Under the pieces are notes generated by a model that was given only the letters and a program-made list of their open reading frames with translations, made no database searches and was not told where the DNA came from. From the NCBI RefSeq assembly GCF_014905175.1, contig NC_057788.1, forward strand, positions 16,466,654-16,530,653: 64,000 bases of DNA, in the 5' to 3' direction. The DNA comes from Aphidius gifuensis. Taxonomy: Eukaryota > Arthropoda > Insecta > Hymenoptera > Braconidae. A program made the translations under genes and the position numbers. Shown here piece after piece: positions 22,052 through 32,819 of this stretch; the first letter of the stretch is position 1, and every line of letters begins with the position of its first letter.

Positions 22052-22325
22052 TTATATAGCCATTTCTTCACCAAAATCATCAATATTTATTACGTAGCCA
22101 TCATCAAATATTATATCGCGATTCTCTACGCAATTGCATGCCATAATCAAACGACCTTTCTTCACAGCTTCTTCTTCACGCCACCATATTTTCCCCTAGT
22201 AAACTTCTGCAGCTTGGTTATTTTATAAACATTATTTTCAATCAATTTATTTTCCCAGATGCTTTGCATTGTTTTGCTTTTTGGAGTCGTTTCGTTTTTG
22301 TGAAAGCCATTTTGAATTATCTGAA
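22052..22325 (-). pseudogene. Small convergent unrecognised gene remnant
   Basis: On the minus strand, one frame from about 22325 to 22178 contains KTMQSIWENKLIENN and YKITKLQKFTRGK. The next frame, 22195-22052, contains WWREEEAVKKGRLIMACNCV, IIFDDGYVINIDDFGEE and a stop at 22052-22054. A one-base shift near 22185 joins them, or a splice acceptor (TTTACTAG at about 22196) starts the last exon. An AATAAA follows the stop on this strand (about 22046). It points towards the capsid-like gene and ends about 140 bases from it. I do not recognise the protein; an acidic C-terminus is the only clear character. It may be a further gene of the same virus-like element. Confidence 0.4.
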
Positions 22326-22387
22326 ACATTAAAAAATCATAAACATATATATTATTTTACATCATTCATCATTATAATAATAAAAAA

Positions 22388-22500
22388 ATCTGGTAACGTT
22401 TGTTAGGGCGTGTGGCCCGCGTTACCGTTGAAAATTAGAAATTTTCAATATTCCGGCAAGGGCCTTGTTAAATTTTATCTGTTGAATGATTTTTAAAAGT
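22388..22500 (+). repeat. Dispersed repeat copy A (partner at 46130-46245)
   Basis: Words GTAACGTTTGTTAGGGCGTGT, GCGTTACCGTTGAAAA and TTTTCAATATTCCGGC followed by AGGGCC-TGTTAAATTTTATCTG recur as the reverse complement at 46130-46245 with a few changes. Likely a MITE or other short mobile-element family. Confidence 0.65.
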
Positions 22501-22581
22501 AACAATACAATAATAGTGCATTTTTTAAAGTGAAACTTCTTTAGGGAGGGTAGTGACAAAATTCGAGGCCCTGCTAACGTT

Positions 22582-22665
22582 ACACGCTCTCGTATACTCT
22601 CTGTCACACGCTTTCGTATACGCTTGGTCACACGCTTTCGTATACTCTCTGGTGTACCCTCGGTC
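22582..22665 (+). repeat. 24-bp minisatellite, three units
   Basis: Three successive units of the form ACACGCTTTCGTATACTCTC plus four bases. The minus strand reads as an Arg-rich repeat (RKRVT-type), which is a by-product of the repeat. Confidence 0.75.
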
Positions 22666-22799
22666 ACAAGCGGATGAACTCGGAGCGTCAGCTGCTATGT
22701 GTGTATGCGTGTGCGACTTTTTTGAAGTGAAACTTCTTTTCATTGGGCAGTGAGAAAAAAATTGTATGTAACGCTCAGCAGTGACACTTGGGCCTGACT

Positions 22800-22839
22800 C
22801 TCGGCACTGACACTCGGCACTGACACTCGGTACTGACGT
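22800..22839 (+). repeat. 13-bp minisatellite, three units
   Basis: TCGGCACTGACAC repeated three times with small changes (third unit TCGGTACTGACGT). Confidence 0.75.
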
Positions 22840-23759
22840 TCGAGCGTAAGTCCCCTGCCTAGCCCACAAGCGTTCGCCCATATGATTAATAAGATTGAGT
22901 GAGAAAGAAATATATACGGTGAGAAAGTATGTATGAGTTGTATGAGTAATTTGAATAATTGAATGCAGTTAAGAGTATCATTAATTTGATCGATAACAAA
23001 GCTGATAAAAGTAAAATAGTATACATAATACATATATAGTATATTATAATATAATATAGATTTATAGTATAAATAATAATAATGAAAATAATTTCAATAA
23101 TATTATTAATAATCATAATAATATTAATAATAATATTTATTAAAAATAAAAACGAAAAATGAAGCCGATTGCTCCGATCCATTTATAATTGGTTCTCGAA
23201 AGAATATTTCATTTGTTTTTATTTAATTTATTAATTCGTTTATGTTGTTCACCCGTTGCTAAGTGACAGTTTTTCTCTTCTGTAGGATTAAATAATTAAA
23301 ATTAATGAAGTCAATGAATATATAAAATTGTATATTAATAAATAATTCATGTATAAAATATTGATTAATATTTAGTATTTAGTAAAAATGTCGTATACGT
23401 TCACCTTTAATAACAAATTTAAATATTGTTTAGTACCAGATTTGATTCTTTTGATAATTGTTTTTTTGTAGATATTATTTATATGATATTGATAAATATC
23501 AATTAAAAATGAAATTTATAAGATAAAGAAATTATGGAAAAATTTTTTTCAAACTTATAATTGCATAAATTTATAAATAAAGATTATTCATAATAAACAT
23601 AAAACAAAATACAGCAAAATAGGCTCCCATTGATCTCGTTATTATTAATCGATAATGTTATTGGAATTTCTATCATTAATATCATATTGATGTCATTCTT
23701 TTTATTAGTAACATTATTATGAATTACATTATCAATATTATTGTTTTAATTATTTATAT
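22840..23759. other. No gene seen
   Basis: Highly A+T-rich. Minus-strand frames at 22740-23182 look membrane-like (Ile/Tyr-rich) only because the DNA is AATAAT-type; I see no gene. Confidence 0.4.
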
Positions 23760-23864
23760 ACGGTGTTATTGACTTTGTGTTTCTGACACGCACAAAATAA
23801 GTATATTTTGTGTAGTGTGCTAGCACACCACATACTTGTTATTTCCTCAAATTTGCTCGAAGAG

Positions 23865-23899
<35 letters not shown>
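23760..23899 (+). repeat. (AAT)n-tailed repeat, left copy
   Basis: GGTGTTATTGACTTTGTGTT, TTTGTGTAGTGTGCTAGCACACC and CAAATTTGCTCGAAGAGT are followed by about 11 AAT units. The same sequence occurs inverted at 28609-28725 with a much longer AAT tail. A shared simple-repeat tail in the same relative place suggests a retroposon (SINE or LINE 3' end) inserted twice, not the termini of one DNA transposon, though the latter cannot be excluded. The centre TGCTAGCA is a palindrome. Confidence 0.7.
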
Positions 23900-24553
23900 A
23901 TAGGATACATAGTTTCGGGTGGGGAGTTGGAAACTCCGACATGCATCATTGTTTATATCTGTCTAAACTGATCTGTAATAATTTAAAATTATACTTGTTA
24001 AATTAATTTGATTTAATTATTATAATATTAATACTTTTGATATCAACGAACAAGTAAGTTATCTCAAATTATAGTTAGCTTTTTTCTCTATAATTTATCT
24101 TATTCATTGACTGATATGATTTTTTTCCACGACTGATGAGGTTATGGGACTGTTCATCTGTATGTTAACATTATTAATATTATCTATCTGATTATTTATG
24201 TTTACAATTCCGTATATTTGCGATCATTTGTATTGATATTGTTTTTTTATTCATTTTTCAATATATTTCAGATAACTATTGATAATTCTAACATACTGAA
24301 ACGCTACATATATCCCAAGACGCCAAAGCATCTGATAAGTAAAAGGGTAACAAACAAGTAAGCTATAAACGAAAAATTATTATTTATTATCTACCTTTAC
24401 AGTAATAAATTACGATCCTCCAGCCAATCATCAAATTTTTCATGCCATCCTTACTCATATTTCTTAACACATGTTTTCAGGTTGTCAAATGATATAGTAT
24501 CTTTTTGATATATTGCATTTTTCTTTGTATGCACATCATATATATACTTGAGT

Positions 24554-25812
24554 ATGGAAATCTCATCAGCAGGTACAAGTGACAGCAGTGATACAGGTAA
24601 ATTTTCATAATAAAATCTATTTTTTTCCCTGCACTAATAAATATTTTTTTAATCCTTTTGCTAGACAGTAACGCTGATGGCGATAGACGTCAAGTTGAGA
24701 AAAAATTAATACGTAAATATCACCAAGAAGGCTTTAAATACCAAGAAATTGCAGATCTTCTTTGTGAATGACATAATATTTATATGTCCCTGCGAAAATT
24801 AAAAAGAATTTTAAAGGCTCTAGGATTGAAGCGTCGAGCTATTCCAGAGGCTGCACTTGAAGATATATTAACTATTGTTTTGGAAGAAATTAGGGGTGGT
24901 GGTTCTTGCTTAGGATATAAAGCGTTATAGCGACGTTTAAGACACAAATATGGATTGCAAGTTAAACGACACACTGTATTAGAGGTATTGAGAGTTGCTG
25001 ATCCTGAAGGCATTTACTCAAGATCCAAAAGAAGACTTCGTCGACGCGTATATTCCACAGCTGGACCTAACTGTATTTGGCACATGGATGGTTATGATAA
25101 GTTGAAGCCATTTAAATTTCCTATACACGGTTGTATTGATGGTTATTTAAGGAGAATTTTATGGCTTCATGTAGCTTCATCTAACAATAATCCTGCTGTC
25201 ATTGCTTATTATTATCTAAATACTGTCAAAAAATTAGGCCTTATTCCTAGAGTAATACGTTCCGATTGTGGAACAGAGAATACAGTCGTTGAAAAACTGC
25301 AACAAGCTCTAAGATTCGATGATGAAGACAAATCAGCTGGATTGAAAAGCTTTATCAAAGGAAAAAGTACTTCCAACCAACGTATCGAGAGTTATTGAGG
25401 TCAAATGCGTCGTTCTGGTGTCGATTTTTGGATTTCTTTTTTTAAGGACTTGCGAGATACATTTTTATTCAATGATAGTGATCCAATCCATGTAGAATGC
25501 ATTCGATATTGTTTTGGTCCTTTGATTAATAGAGAGTTAAGCTTAGTGCGTAAAGAATGGAATAACCATCCGATTCGTCGACAAAAAAATGTTGAGTCAC
25601 CTGCAGGGAGACCCAATCATATGTATTACTGTCCATCAAAATATAATACATGCGACTTTAAAATAACTGTTGATCCAAATGTTATCCAAACGTATATGAC
25701 TGAATATACATCTCAGCCAGTGCTGATAGATCATAATTTCAGACAGTTAATTCAGCTATTGATTCCTACAGTTAAAGAACCTACAGGCGAGCTACTGAAT
25801 GTTTGGATCTGA
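24554..25812 (+). pseudogene. DDE integrase/IS3EU-like transposase gene, two exons, three stops
   Basis: Exon 1 (24554-24596, ATG then MEISSAGTSDSS) ends ACAG|GTAAAT; the acceptor TTTTGCTAG|AC at 24664 keeps the frame (phase 1). Exon 2 stays in one frame to 25812 with stops at 24769-24771 (TGA), 24928-24930 (TAG) and 25396-25398 (TGA). The N-terminus has a helix-turn-helix-like EGFKYQEIADLL. The rve-type core follows: first Asp in WHMDGYDK (codon 25087), second in IRSDCGTE (25264), Glu in NQRIESY (25387). Further blocks are IHGCIDGYLRRILWL, DPIHVECIRYCF and VESPAGRP. This is the integrase-core family common in invertebrates and fish, which I associate with IS3EU elements (recalled). Apart from the three stops it is nearly complete, so it died recently. 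Confidence 0.8.
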
Positions 25813-26077
25813 GTATTTTATCTTGAAGCCTTTATTTCCCATTCCATTCGTCTCTTAAGTCACACATACATTTATAAAAAAATAAACGATGCAAACCGAG
25901 TGCTGCCGAGCATGTTAATTTCAGCTGATTTCGGCTATCTCGAACAATCTCGAAGTAAATTCGGAAGCACTCGGATGACATTGTTTATTTTTCTTTTAAT
26001 TGTGTGTGTGATTTAAGGGATGCATGAAAAGGGAAATATAGACTTGAAGAGAAAAAACTCAGATCCAAACATTCAGT
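25789..26077. repeat. Inverted duplication of the integrase gene 3' end
   Basis: The last codons and downstream sequence at 25789-25890 (AGGCGAGCTACTGAATGTTT, TTGAAGCCTTTATTTCCC, AAAAATAAACGATG) reappear inverted at 25978-26077 (AACATTCAGTAGCTCGCCT, GGGAAATATAGACTTGAAG). The arms are separated by about 87 bases that contain CCGAGTGCTGCCGAG and its rough complement. The arms differ at perhaps 15-20% of positions, so the inversion is not recent. Confidence 0.7.
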
Positions 26078-27858
26078 AGCTCGCCTATACGTCTGTATCA
26101 GAAGCCTTAAATCTTTACAATTGTATTTTGGAACGAATAAATGAGAGCAATAATTAAAACATGTCATTCACGAAGCATATGGATATTGCGACAGTCTTAA
26201 CTCCGAGTAATACTAATGAGGTTAAATTATTGACGAAACCGATGCAGTTTGGAGTTGAGACCTTCTGAAGTGACGGAAGTTGCTCCTTATACTATATATA
26301 TTGGACTATCAACCAAAAACCAATAAATGTTGAAAATTTTATGTTTACCAAAGATAAAAATATAATATTTATGTGCTTGTATGTAATGTTAAAGTTGATT
26401 TACACTTTTCTGTTTCGAATAAAAAAATTTCATAACAAAGATGATAACCTGGGACGTAATATTATCTAATGAATAAATAAATAATTTAATGAGTTTTTGG
26501 TAATCAGTTCATTTGAAAAAAAAAATTCCATAGTTATATATTTAGCTATGACTATTGCTGTAGTTGAGAGGGGCTTACTTGAACTGTACATCAATAATAT
26601 TGATATGATAGTATTATTATGATTCATTTTTTTGTTTTTACTGGACGATTTATTCAATTATTTTATGACATTACATTATTCAAAAAAATATAATTAGATA
26701 ATAACATAGAAAACTCACTCGATCTAGCTACCATTTATTTATGACTTTTTTTCTTTTTCGAATTATTTTTTCATATACCCTAGTATAATTTTTAAGAATA
26801 TCTATTTATTTTACCAAGCAAATGATATTGCTTAGGGATATTTTTCAAACTTTACAATCGTGTTGTTATATAATGATGACACTTTTTCAATACTTCATAT
26901 CTTCTTTCTTGAAAATAAAAATTGAAAAACTTAATATTGAAAATTATACACAATTTTTAGATTGATATTATATTCGAAATATTCTTAATTTGATAAATTT
27001 AATATCACAATCTTGAACATAATCATTTCATAATCATGATTCAACATTTAAATCATCACGAAGTCATTTCATGCATCTCTTTATCTAGATTATATACATT
27101 TCTTCTTATTTTGATGGACACATATTTTTTTTTTTTAAGTTTAATTAGTGATAATGAACAATACAACAATGACAACTTATCAAACTTGAAAACTAATATT
27201 TGAATCAAGTTTTTCTTTGGTTCAAGTCTGTTCCAACAATATAACAATATATATATTTTTAAACGACTAGTAAAATTAAGTTTTATATATTTATATATAT
27301 TGTATTCAAGCACAATAAATAAATATCATCAAAAAAAAATATTAAATATGTAGTATATTATTAAGTATATTACATGTATCATCAACAGTCGAGAGCAGTA
27401 ACGCTATATTTTCAAGTGCATTGTTTTTTTTTTTTGTTAATTTCTGAATGGCCTTGTTTATGATTAAATTTGAAACTCACTCGATTTTTGGCTAACACTG
27501 AACAACAACGAGTATAATGAAACCAATATAATCAGTTTATTTGAGTGCTTTTTCAAAAAATACTTCGCCATACAGTCATGTTGAATTGTTATAATGTTAT
27601 TCACTGATTATCTTTTACTCTTAGATAAAATCTTAGTAATTACGATTTATTTTAACTTAAAAAATACGTAAATTACACATATTCACACAACTTTTGAAGC
27701 TGTTTGTACTCAGTCATTTTTGTACTCAGTGTCTTATTTAATAAAAAAAAACCTTAAAATTAGAAAAGTACGAATATAAGTACGAGAAAAATTGCTTGAT
27801 AAAAAATTAGTCTACTTTATAATTTTGATTTTGTTATGAATTAGATAATAAACTTTTT
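26078..27858. other. No gene seen
   Basis: A+T-rich non-coding sequence with poly-A/T runs. Short frames at 26466-26657 and 27056-27313 have no motifs. Confidence 0.4.
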
Positions 27859-28464
27859 TCAATCATCCAAACTATCTAATTCAGATTGCAAAATTTCTTT
27901 GCGTGTTTTCCAGCACTTTTTATTATAATTATATGAATCACATATTCTACTGACAGAAGGCCGGTCCTCTGGCTTATATGAGCAAAATTCTTTGACAATT
28001 TTACGGATTATTTCTGGAACTTTATCAACTTTAAATACCCAATTTTCATTCAGTTTTGATCTAATCGTTTCTAGGCAACAAGGAAATGTGTCCTGTTCAG
28101 AATAAACCTCTCGAATTGTTATGCCTGTAGCCCAAATATCAGAGTATGTTGTTGGTTTTTTGTTTTTTCCATGTATCATTTCAGGGGGCATATATGCCAA
28201 AGTACCAGAAACTGAATCACCAACTGCTGAAAATCCAGATACAGTTTTAGTGAATTGATAGAGTTTACTCAGTCCAAAATCACATAATTTCACCTCAAGG
28301 TCTTTGGTTCACATGATATTATTAGGTTTAATATCCCCATGAACGATCATTGTTTCGCCATGATGAATGTAAGTTATAGCTTGACATATTTGAACAACAA
28401 TTTTATCTTTTTGATTTATTGACAAGTTATAGAGTTGCTTTGTTGATGCATCATGGAGGACTGC
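27859..28464 (-). pseudogene. Protein kinase C-lobe pseudogene
   Basis: The minus-strand frame runs from about 28464 to 27859 with one in-frame TGA at 28309-28311. It contains a catalytic loop variant HGDIKPNNIM (HRD changed to HGD), the magnesium-binding CDFGLSK, an activation segment ending GTLAYMPPEMIHG (APE changed to PPE), the F-helix block YSDIWATGITIREV, and the C-lobe Arg in YKPEDRPSVS. These are subdomains VIb to XI. The N-lobe (glycine loop, VAIK lysine, alpha-C Glu) is absent: the frame enters the (AAT)n tract at 28465, where it reads as poly-Asn. HGDIKPNN is typical of divergent kinases in viruses and mobile elements as well as some host kinases. The intact form would phosphorylate Ser/Thr; this one cannot. 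Confidence 0.8.
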
Positions 28465-28940
<476 letters not shown>

Positions 28941-29316
28941 AAAGTAATTAGCCAATATCTTTTAAACGGCACTGAGGAAATGGATCATTTTTTTTTCATT
29001 AATTTCGTATTTGTAAAGTGTACAAATCTTCAAATAGGAATCAAAATTTAAATTAAGAGTTTAAAAAATACAAACGCGAACGTACCTATACGCCCTATGC
29101 TTGCGTGTTAAAGTTGTCAACTTTGACACTAATTATCTGGATTTTGACGCAGAGAAAAATTACGAAAAAATTCCACCAAATAGATAATTATTTTATTTAA
29201 ACATTTAAAAAAAAATCGAAAACTGAATTACGGGGATTTCTTTTGAAAAGAACCTTAATGATCATATATGGGGAGTTTATTTATCGTTGAGTGAATTAAC
29301 TTGTTAACTCCTTCAG
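28941..29316. other. No gene seen
   Basis: No kinase N-lobe or other coding signal on either strand. The end (29295-29316) is a pyrimidine-rich stretch that could be the acceptor of the next exon. Confidence 0.4.
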
Positions 29317-29952
29317 ACAGCATTCAATGAGCAAGAAATTCAGCTCCTTAGTACGCTGATACATCAGCATCTTGACTTATATATAAAAAAATTTTCTACA
29401 CATTTAAAACCCAAGCATCATTTCATGACTCATTATCCACGATTAATTCGTGAAACTGGACCACTTACGAAAACTTGGACAATGAGAGATAAAGGAAAGC
29501 ATCAAGTGTCAAAGAAAATTTCAAGTAAATGTCAATCATGCGTTAACAGAGCTAAAATTTTATCAATTACTCATTCAATCAAATATCATAATTATATGTC
29601 TAATAATAAAGTGAACAGTGCAAGTTTGTCAGTCGGTCCAACTCAACAGGTTGACTTAAAATTATTCAAAAATTATAATCTTTTTTTTAACCAACTTGAT
29701 TCCTCTGAATTGACTACCGTATATCATTGTAAGTGGATTACATTTGATGGAGAGTCATACAAGCCAAATAGTATCCTTCGTATGATAGACTCTGAAAATC
29801 CTTTATTTTTTCAAATTTGAGAAGCTCTATTAGAGAAAAACAATGAGGTTTTTTTATCACTCACTCGATTGAAGAATCATTATACAACCGACACTTCTAG
29901 GCATACAAAATCTTTTAGCAAAATCCAGATTGTTATAAAATTTTATATTTAA
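29317..29952 (+). pseudogene. CACTA/Tnp2-like transposase, C-terminal exon
   Basis: A frame opens right after a good splice acceptor (AACTCCTTCAG at 29306-29316) and contains FNEQEIQLLSTLIHQHLD, LKPKHHFMTHYPRLIRETGP, TWTMRDKGKHQVSKKI and YHCKWITFDGESYKPNS. A TGA at 29818-29820 interrupts it and the same frame goes on to TAA at 29950-29952. The HHFMTHYPRLIRETGPL block corresponds to VHSLLHYTDSVRKTGPL in the large ORF at 61.3-64 kb, so both belong to the same broad transposase superfamily but to different families. The catalytic part should lie upstream in another exon; it is not in the preceding 350 bases. Probably a relic. Confidence 0.55.
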
Positions 29953-30364
29953 AAGATACTGATGGAATCGTCTAGTAGAGTCAATTACCAAAAAGTAAAT
30001 GGTACATATGCAGAAGATAAGCGAGGGAAGGTGTTTTTCTGATCAGCGTTTAAAAACTCTCTATACTAAATTTACACTTTTTTTGTCGAAATATTTATTC
30101 TACTATTTATCTACAGGAAAAATGTAAATTTAACATAGTGAGCTAGTAAAACACGCTTTATACACTAACAATTCATGGTAAGTTTTTAAAATAACTTTTC
30201 TACAAAAAAAATGCAATTTTTACAAGATAAGCTGGTAAACTTTACACAAAAATAGGTAAAACACTTGATTAAACAAAAAAAAATTAACTCTTACAATATT
30301 TCACTACGGTCCCAAATTTTACATTGCTTTTCGTGCAAAAATCGCATGATCTTTTTCTCAGTGA
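29953..30364. other. No gene seen
   Basis: A+T-rich sequence after the transposase relic, no coding signal. Confidence 0.35.
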
Positions 30365-31160
30365 AGCTTTTAAGGGGCTTTTATATACGACCCATACAAA
30401 GTCCCTATCTTAATTATTGCAAAAGTTGAGAAATGCTACCTGGTAAAAATGCTCCGTCGAATCGACGTTGAGCCCGACTTAATATCGAGATAACATATAT
30501 AAGCATAAAGAAAAATTTCAGGTTAAACACGATATTAAGTTGATTTTACAGGTACATTCCTACCAGGGTATAGCTTTCAGGAGAAATATTGGAAAACAGT
30601 GCAGTGAATAACTCAACGGTGAATTGAGATGAAGACTGTGCATTAAGCTTATATGATGGATCTTAAAATACTTTATTGCCCGCATTGAAGGTTTTTTTGT
30701 CTATCGTTCATAGTTTTTGAGAAAGAAAAAAACTTAAATCAAAAACAGAAAGTTAGATATTACTCAAAAACTATTCATCATAGAAAAAAAAGCCTAGTAT
30801 GCAAACAATAGAGCTTTTTGAGATTTTTTATATAGGCCTAATACGACACCTTTATTTTAATTATAGCTCCCGAATAAATCGTGGAAAACGGCGCAATTAA
30901 TGAGTCGACGCAAAATCAAATAAGAAATTTCGTACCAAGCTTATATTATGCGCTTTAGAAAACTTTATCGCCCGCATTGTGGGTTTTTTCTTCCATCTCT
31001 AATAGTTTTTGAGAAAAAAAAAAAAAACACCAAAATTAAAAAAAAAATCCAATACTTGATGTTTTTCCTCGAAAACTGTTATCAATGGAAAAAGAAAACC
31101 CTGGCACCGTCACTGGAATTATTCCTGGTGCATAATATGACCCTAATACTAAATCTTTAT
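30365..31160 (+). repeat. Diverged relative of the 14.4-kb satellite
   Basis: Repeated words GCCCGCATTG-GGTTTTTT (30676 and 30973), ATAGTTTTTGAGAAA (30705 and 31005) and GGCCTAATACGAC-like blocks are spaced about 300 bases apart. The order 'ATAGAG-TTT, AGGCCTA, ACGAAG/ACGAC, CTTTAT, GGCGC' parallels the 316-bp unit at 14366-15100, so the two loci appear to share a distant origin. Confidence 0.5.
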
Positions 31161-31555
31161 CTAGATAGAGAAAAAAAATACATTTAATGGAAATAAATTT
31201 TGAAAAAATCTCAAGTAAATTTGAAATATATACAAATTTGGACAGACATAATTCGGATATATGTATATAAAATTTACTTTTTGTTTTTTTTATTTTTTTT
31301 ATTTTTGAATTAATCTATAAAACGCATACTTTTTATCTTGAAAAATCTGGAAATGAAATTGTATACAAATTCTAACAGGTATAACTAAAATTTATTTCCG
31401 ATTTACTTTTTTTTTTTGTCAAATTTTTGTAAATAGTCAATAGAAATTTTTTTTTTTTTTACTAAACATTAAATTTTACGTTAAACGTTTTAGCTGCGCA
31501 TATTTAACAAATAATTTTTACTATTACAAGAAACCAAATATTTGCCAGGATATTT
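31161..31555. other. No gene seen
   Basis: A+T-rich with long poly-T runs; ends in the ATTT duplicated at the solo LTR. Confidence 0.4.
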
Positions 31556-32458
31556 TGTAACGATTCTCGTTGCCTTAAAGGCTAAGCCACATAGACAACG
31601 GTTCGACTCTTCAACTAGCGACATCATCAACATCAAGTCACATTAGAATAGGGCAAATCCCCCCTCTTTTTGATTTGTAAAATTGAGTAAAATTATTAGT
31701 GAGTGAAAACTCGCTCTCTTGTCTTTGAGACGTTAGACTGACTGGACCTCTGTTTTAACCAGTCGTCTGGCGACGGTGAGTTTGAGGTTATTTTTGTATG
31801 TGTTTAGCTTCGTTTTTGGATGATCAACTCAAGGCGGATCCTCGAGCTGATCATGATACTTTGATACTTTTGATTATTAGATTTAGCTTATTAATCATTA
31901 ATTAATTAATATTTTGTTGGACGCGGTCCCCTTTAGATTAGGATTTTTGAGATATTATTGGATCAGTTATTTTGTATTTGAGTTACGTTGGCTATTTGAG
32001 TTACGTTGATAATTGAGTTTGTGTTTGATAAATAAATATAAAGTAAAATGAATTAATTATGTTTCTTTTGTTATTATTTTGGGGTATTTATTTATTATTA
32101 TTTTCAGATAAAATTAATTATAACAGCTTTATCCGGCCCTTCTACCAAAACCCACACACTGAGCGACCCTGCGGCTTTCCTCTAGATTGCTTGTTTCGGT
32201 TGTTTTATTTATTTGTTTGATTGTATTTTGTCCAGGTATGAATGTGTTTTGAGCGCGAGATTGTGTTATGCCTTTTTCCGGTTTTAAGGTGATTCGAAAA
32301 CCGCTGATTTTAATTACTACGTTTTTGGATACAATTTATTATTATTATTATGTTGAATTTATTGGACTTTAGCTTTGTTTATGAAAAAGGACAACTTACA
32401 GGTAAAATGGCGGTAACAAGTGGTCCGAAAAGATAACTGGCAGAAATGTCATGTTACA
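31556..32458 (+). mobile_element. Solo LTR, ATTT target duplication
   Basis: Starts TGTAACGATTCTCG and ends AATGTCATGTTACA. ATTT occurs immediately before (31552-31555) and after (32459-32462), a 4-bp duplication as made by many Ty3/Gypsy integrases. Internal landmarks are GGACGCGGTCCCCTTTAG at 31919 and a TATCCGGCCCTTCTACCAAA block at about 32130, both shared with the solo LTR at 44820-45987. No coding region lies next to it, so the internal part was lost by LTR-LTR recombination (inference). Length 903. Confidence 0.85.
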
Positions 32459-32819
32459 ATTTCAATTAAAAACTTCAATATTTATTTTTTGCAATTTTAA
32501 CTGTAAAATTTGAAAATTAGAGATTTAAATATAGTCAACTTGAAAAAGATTTTTTGGATAAATCCATTTAAATACAAAATGAATTTAATTCATATTTTTT
32601 TTGAATATAAAGTGGATGTCATTTATATTTGAATTATATTCTTCAAAAATTCAAAGTAAATTTGATTTATGTCTAATAATATTTTCGATAAATATGTAAT
32701 AAATCAAAAATTTACCTCAATTTGATCGTGGTATTTGTAATTTTACGAAATTTAAATGAAATATGCATTAAGGAATGCACATAAATTAAAAAAATGATTC
32801 ATTCAAAAGAAAAAAATGC
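32459..32819. other. No gene seen
   Basis: A+T-rich gap between the solo LTR and the copia integrase end; the copia RT-RNaseH and 3' LTR should be here but are not. Confidence 0.45.

Noticed and set aside
22740..23182. Hydrophobic minus-strand frames resembling membrane proteins
   Set aside because: Ile/Tyr/Asn runs come from AATAAT-type DNA; no start context or periodicity.
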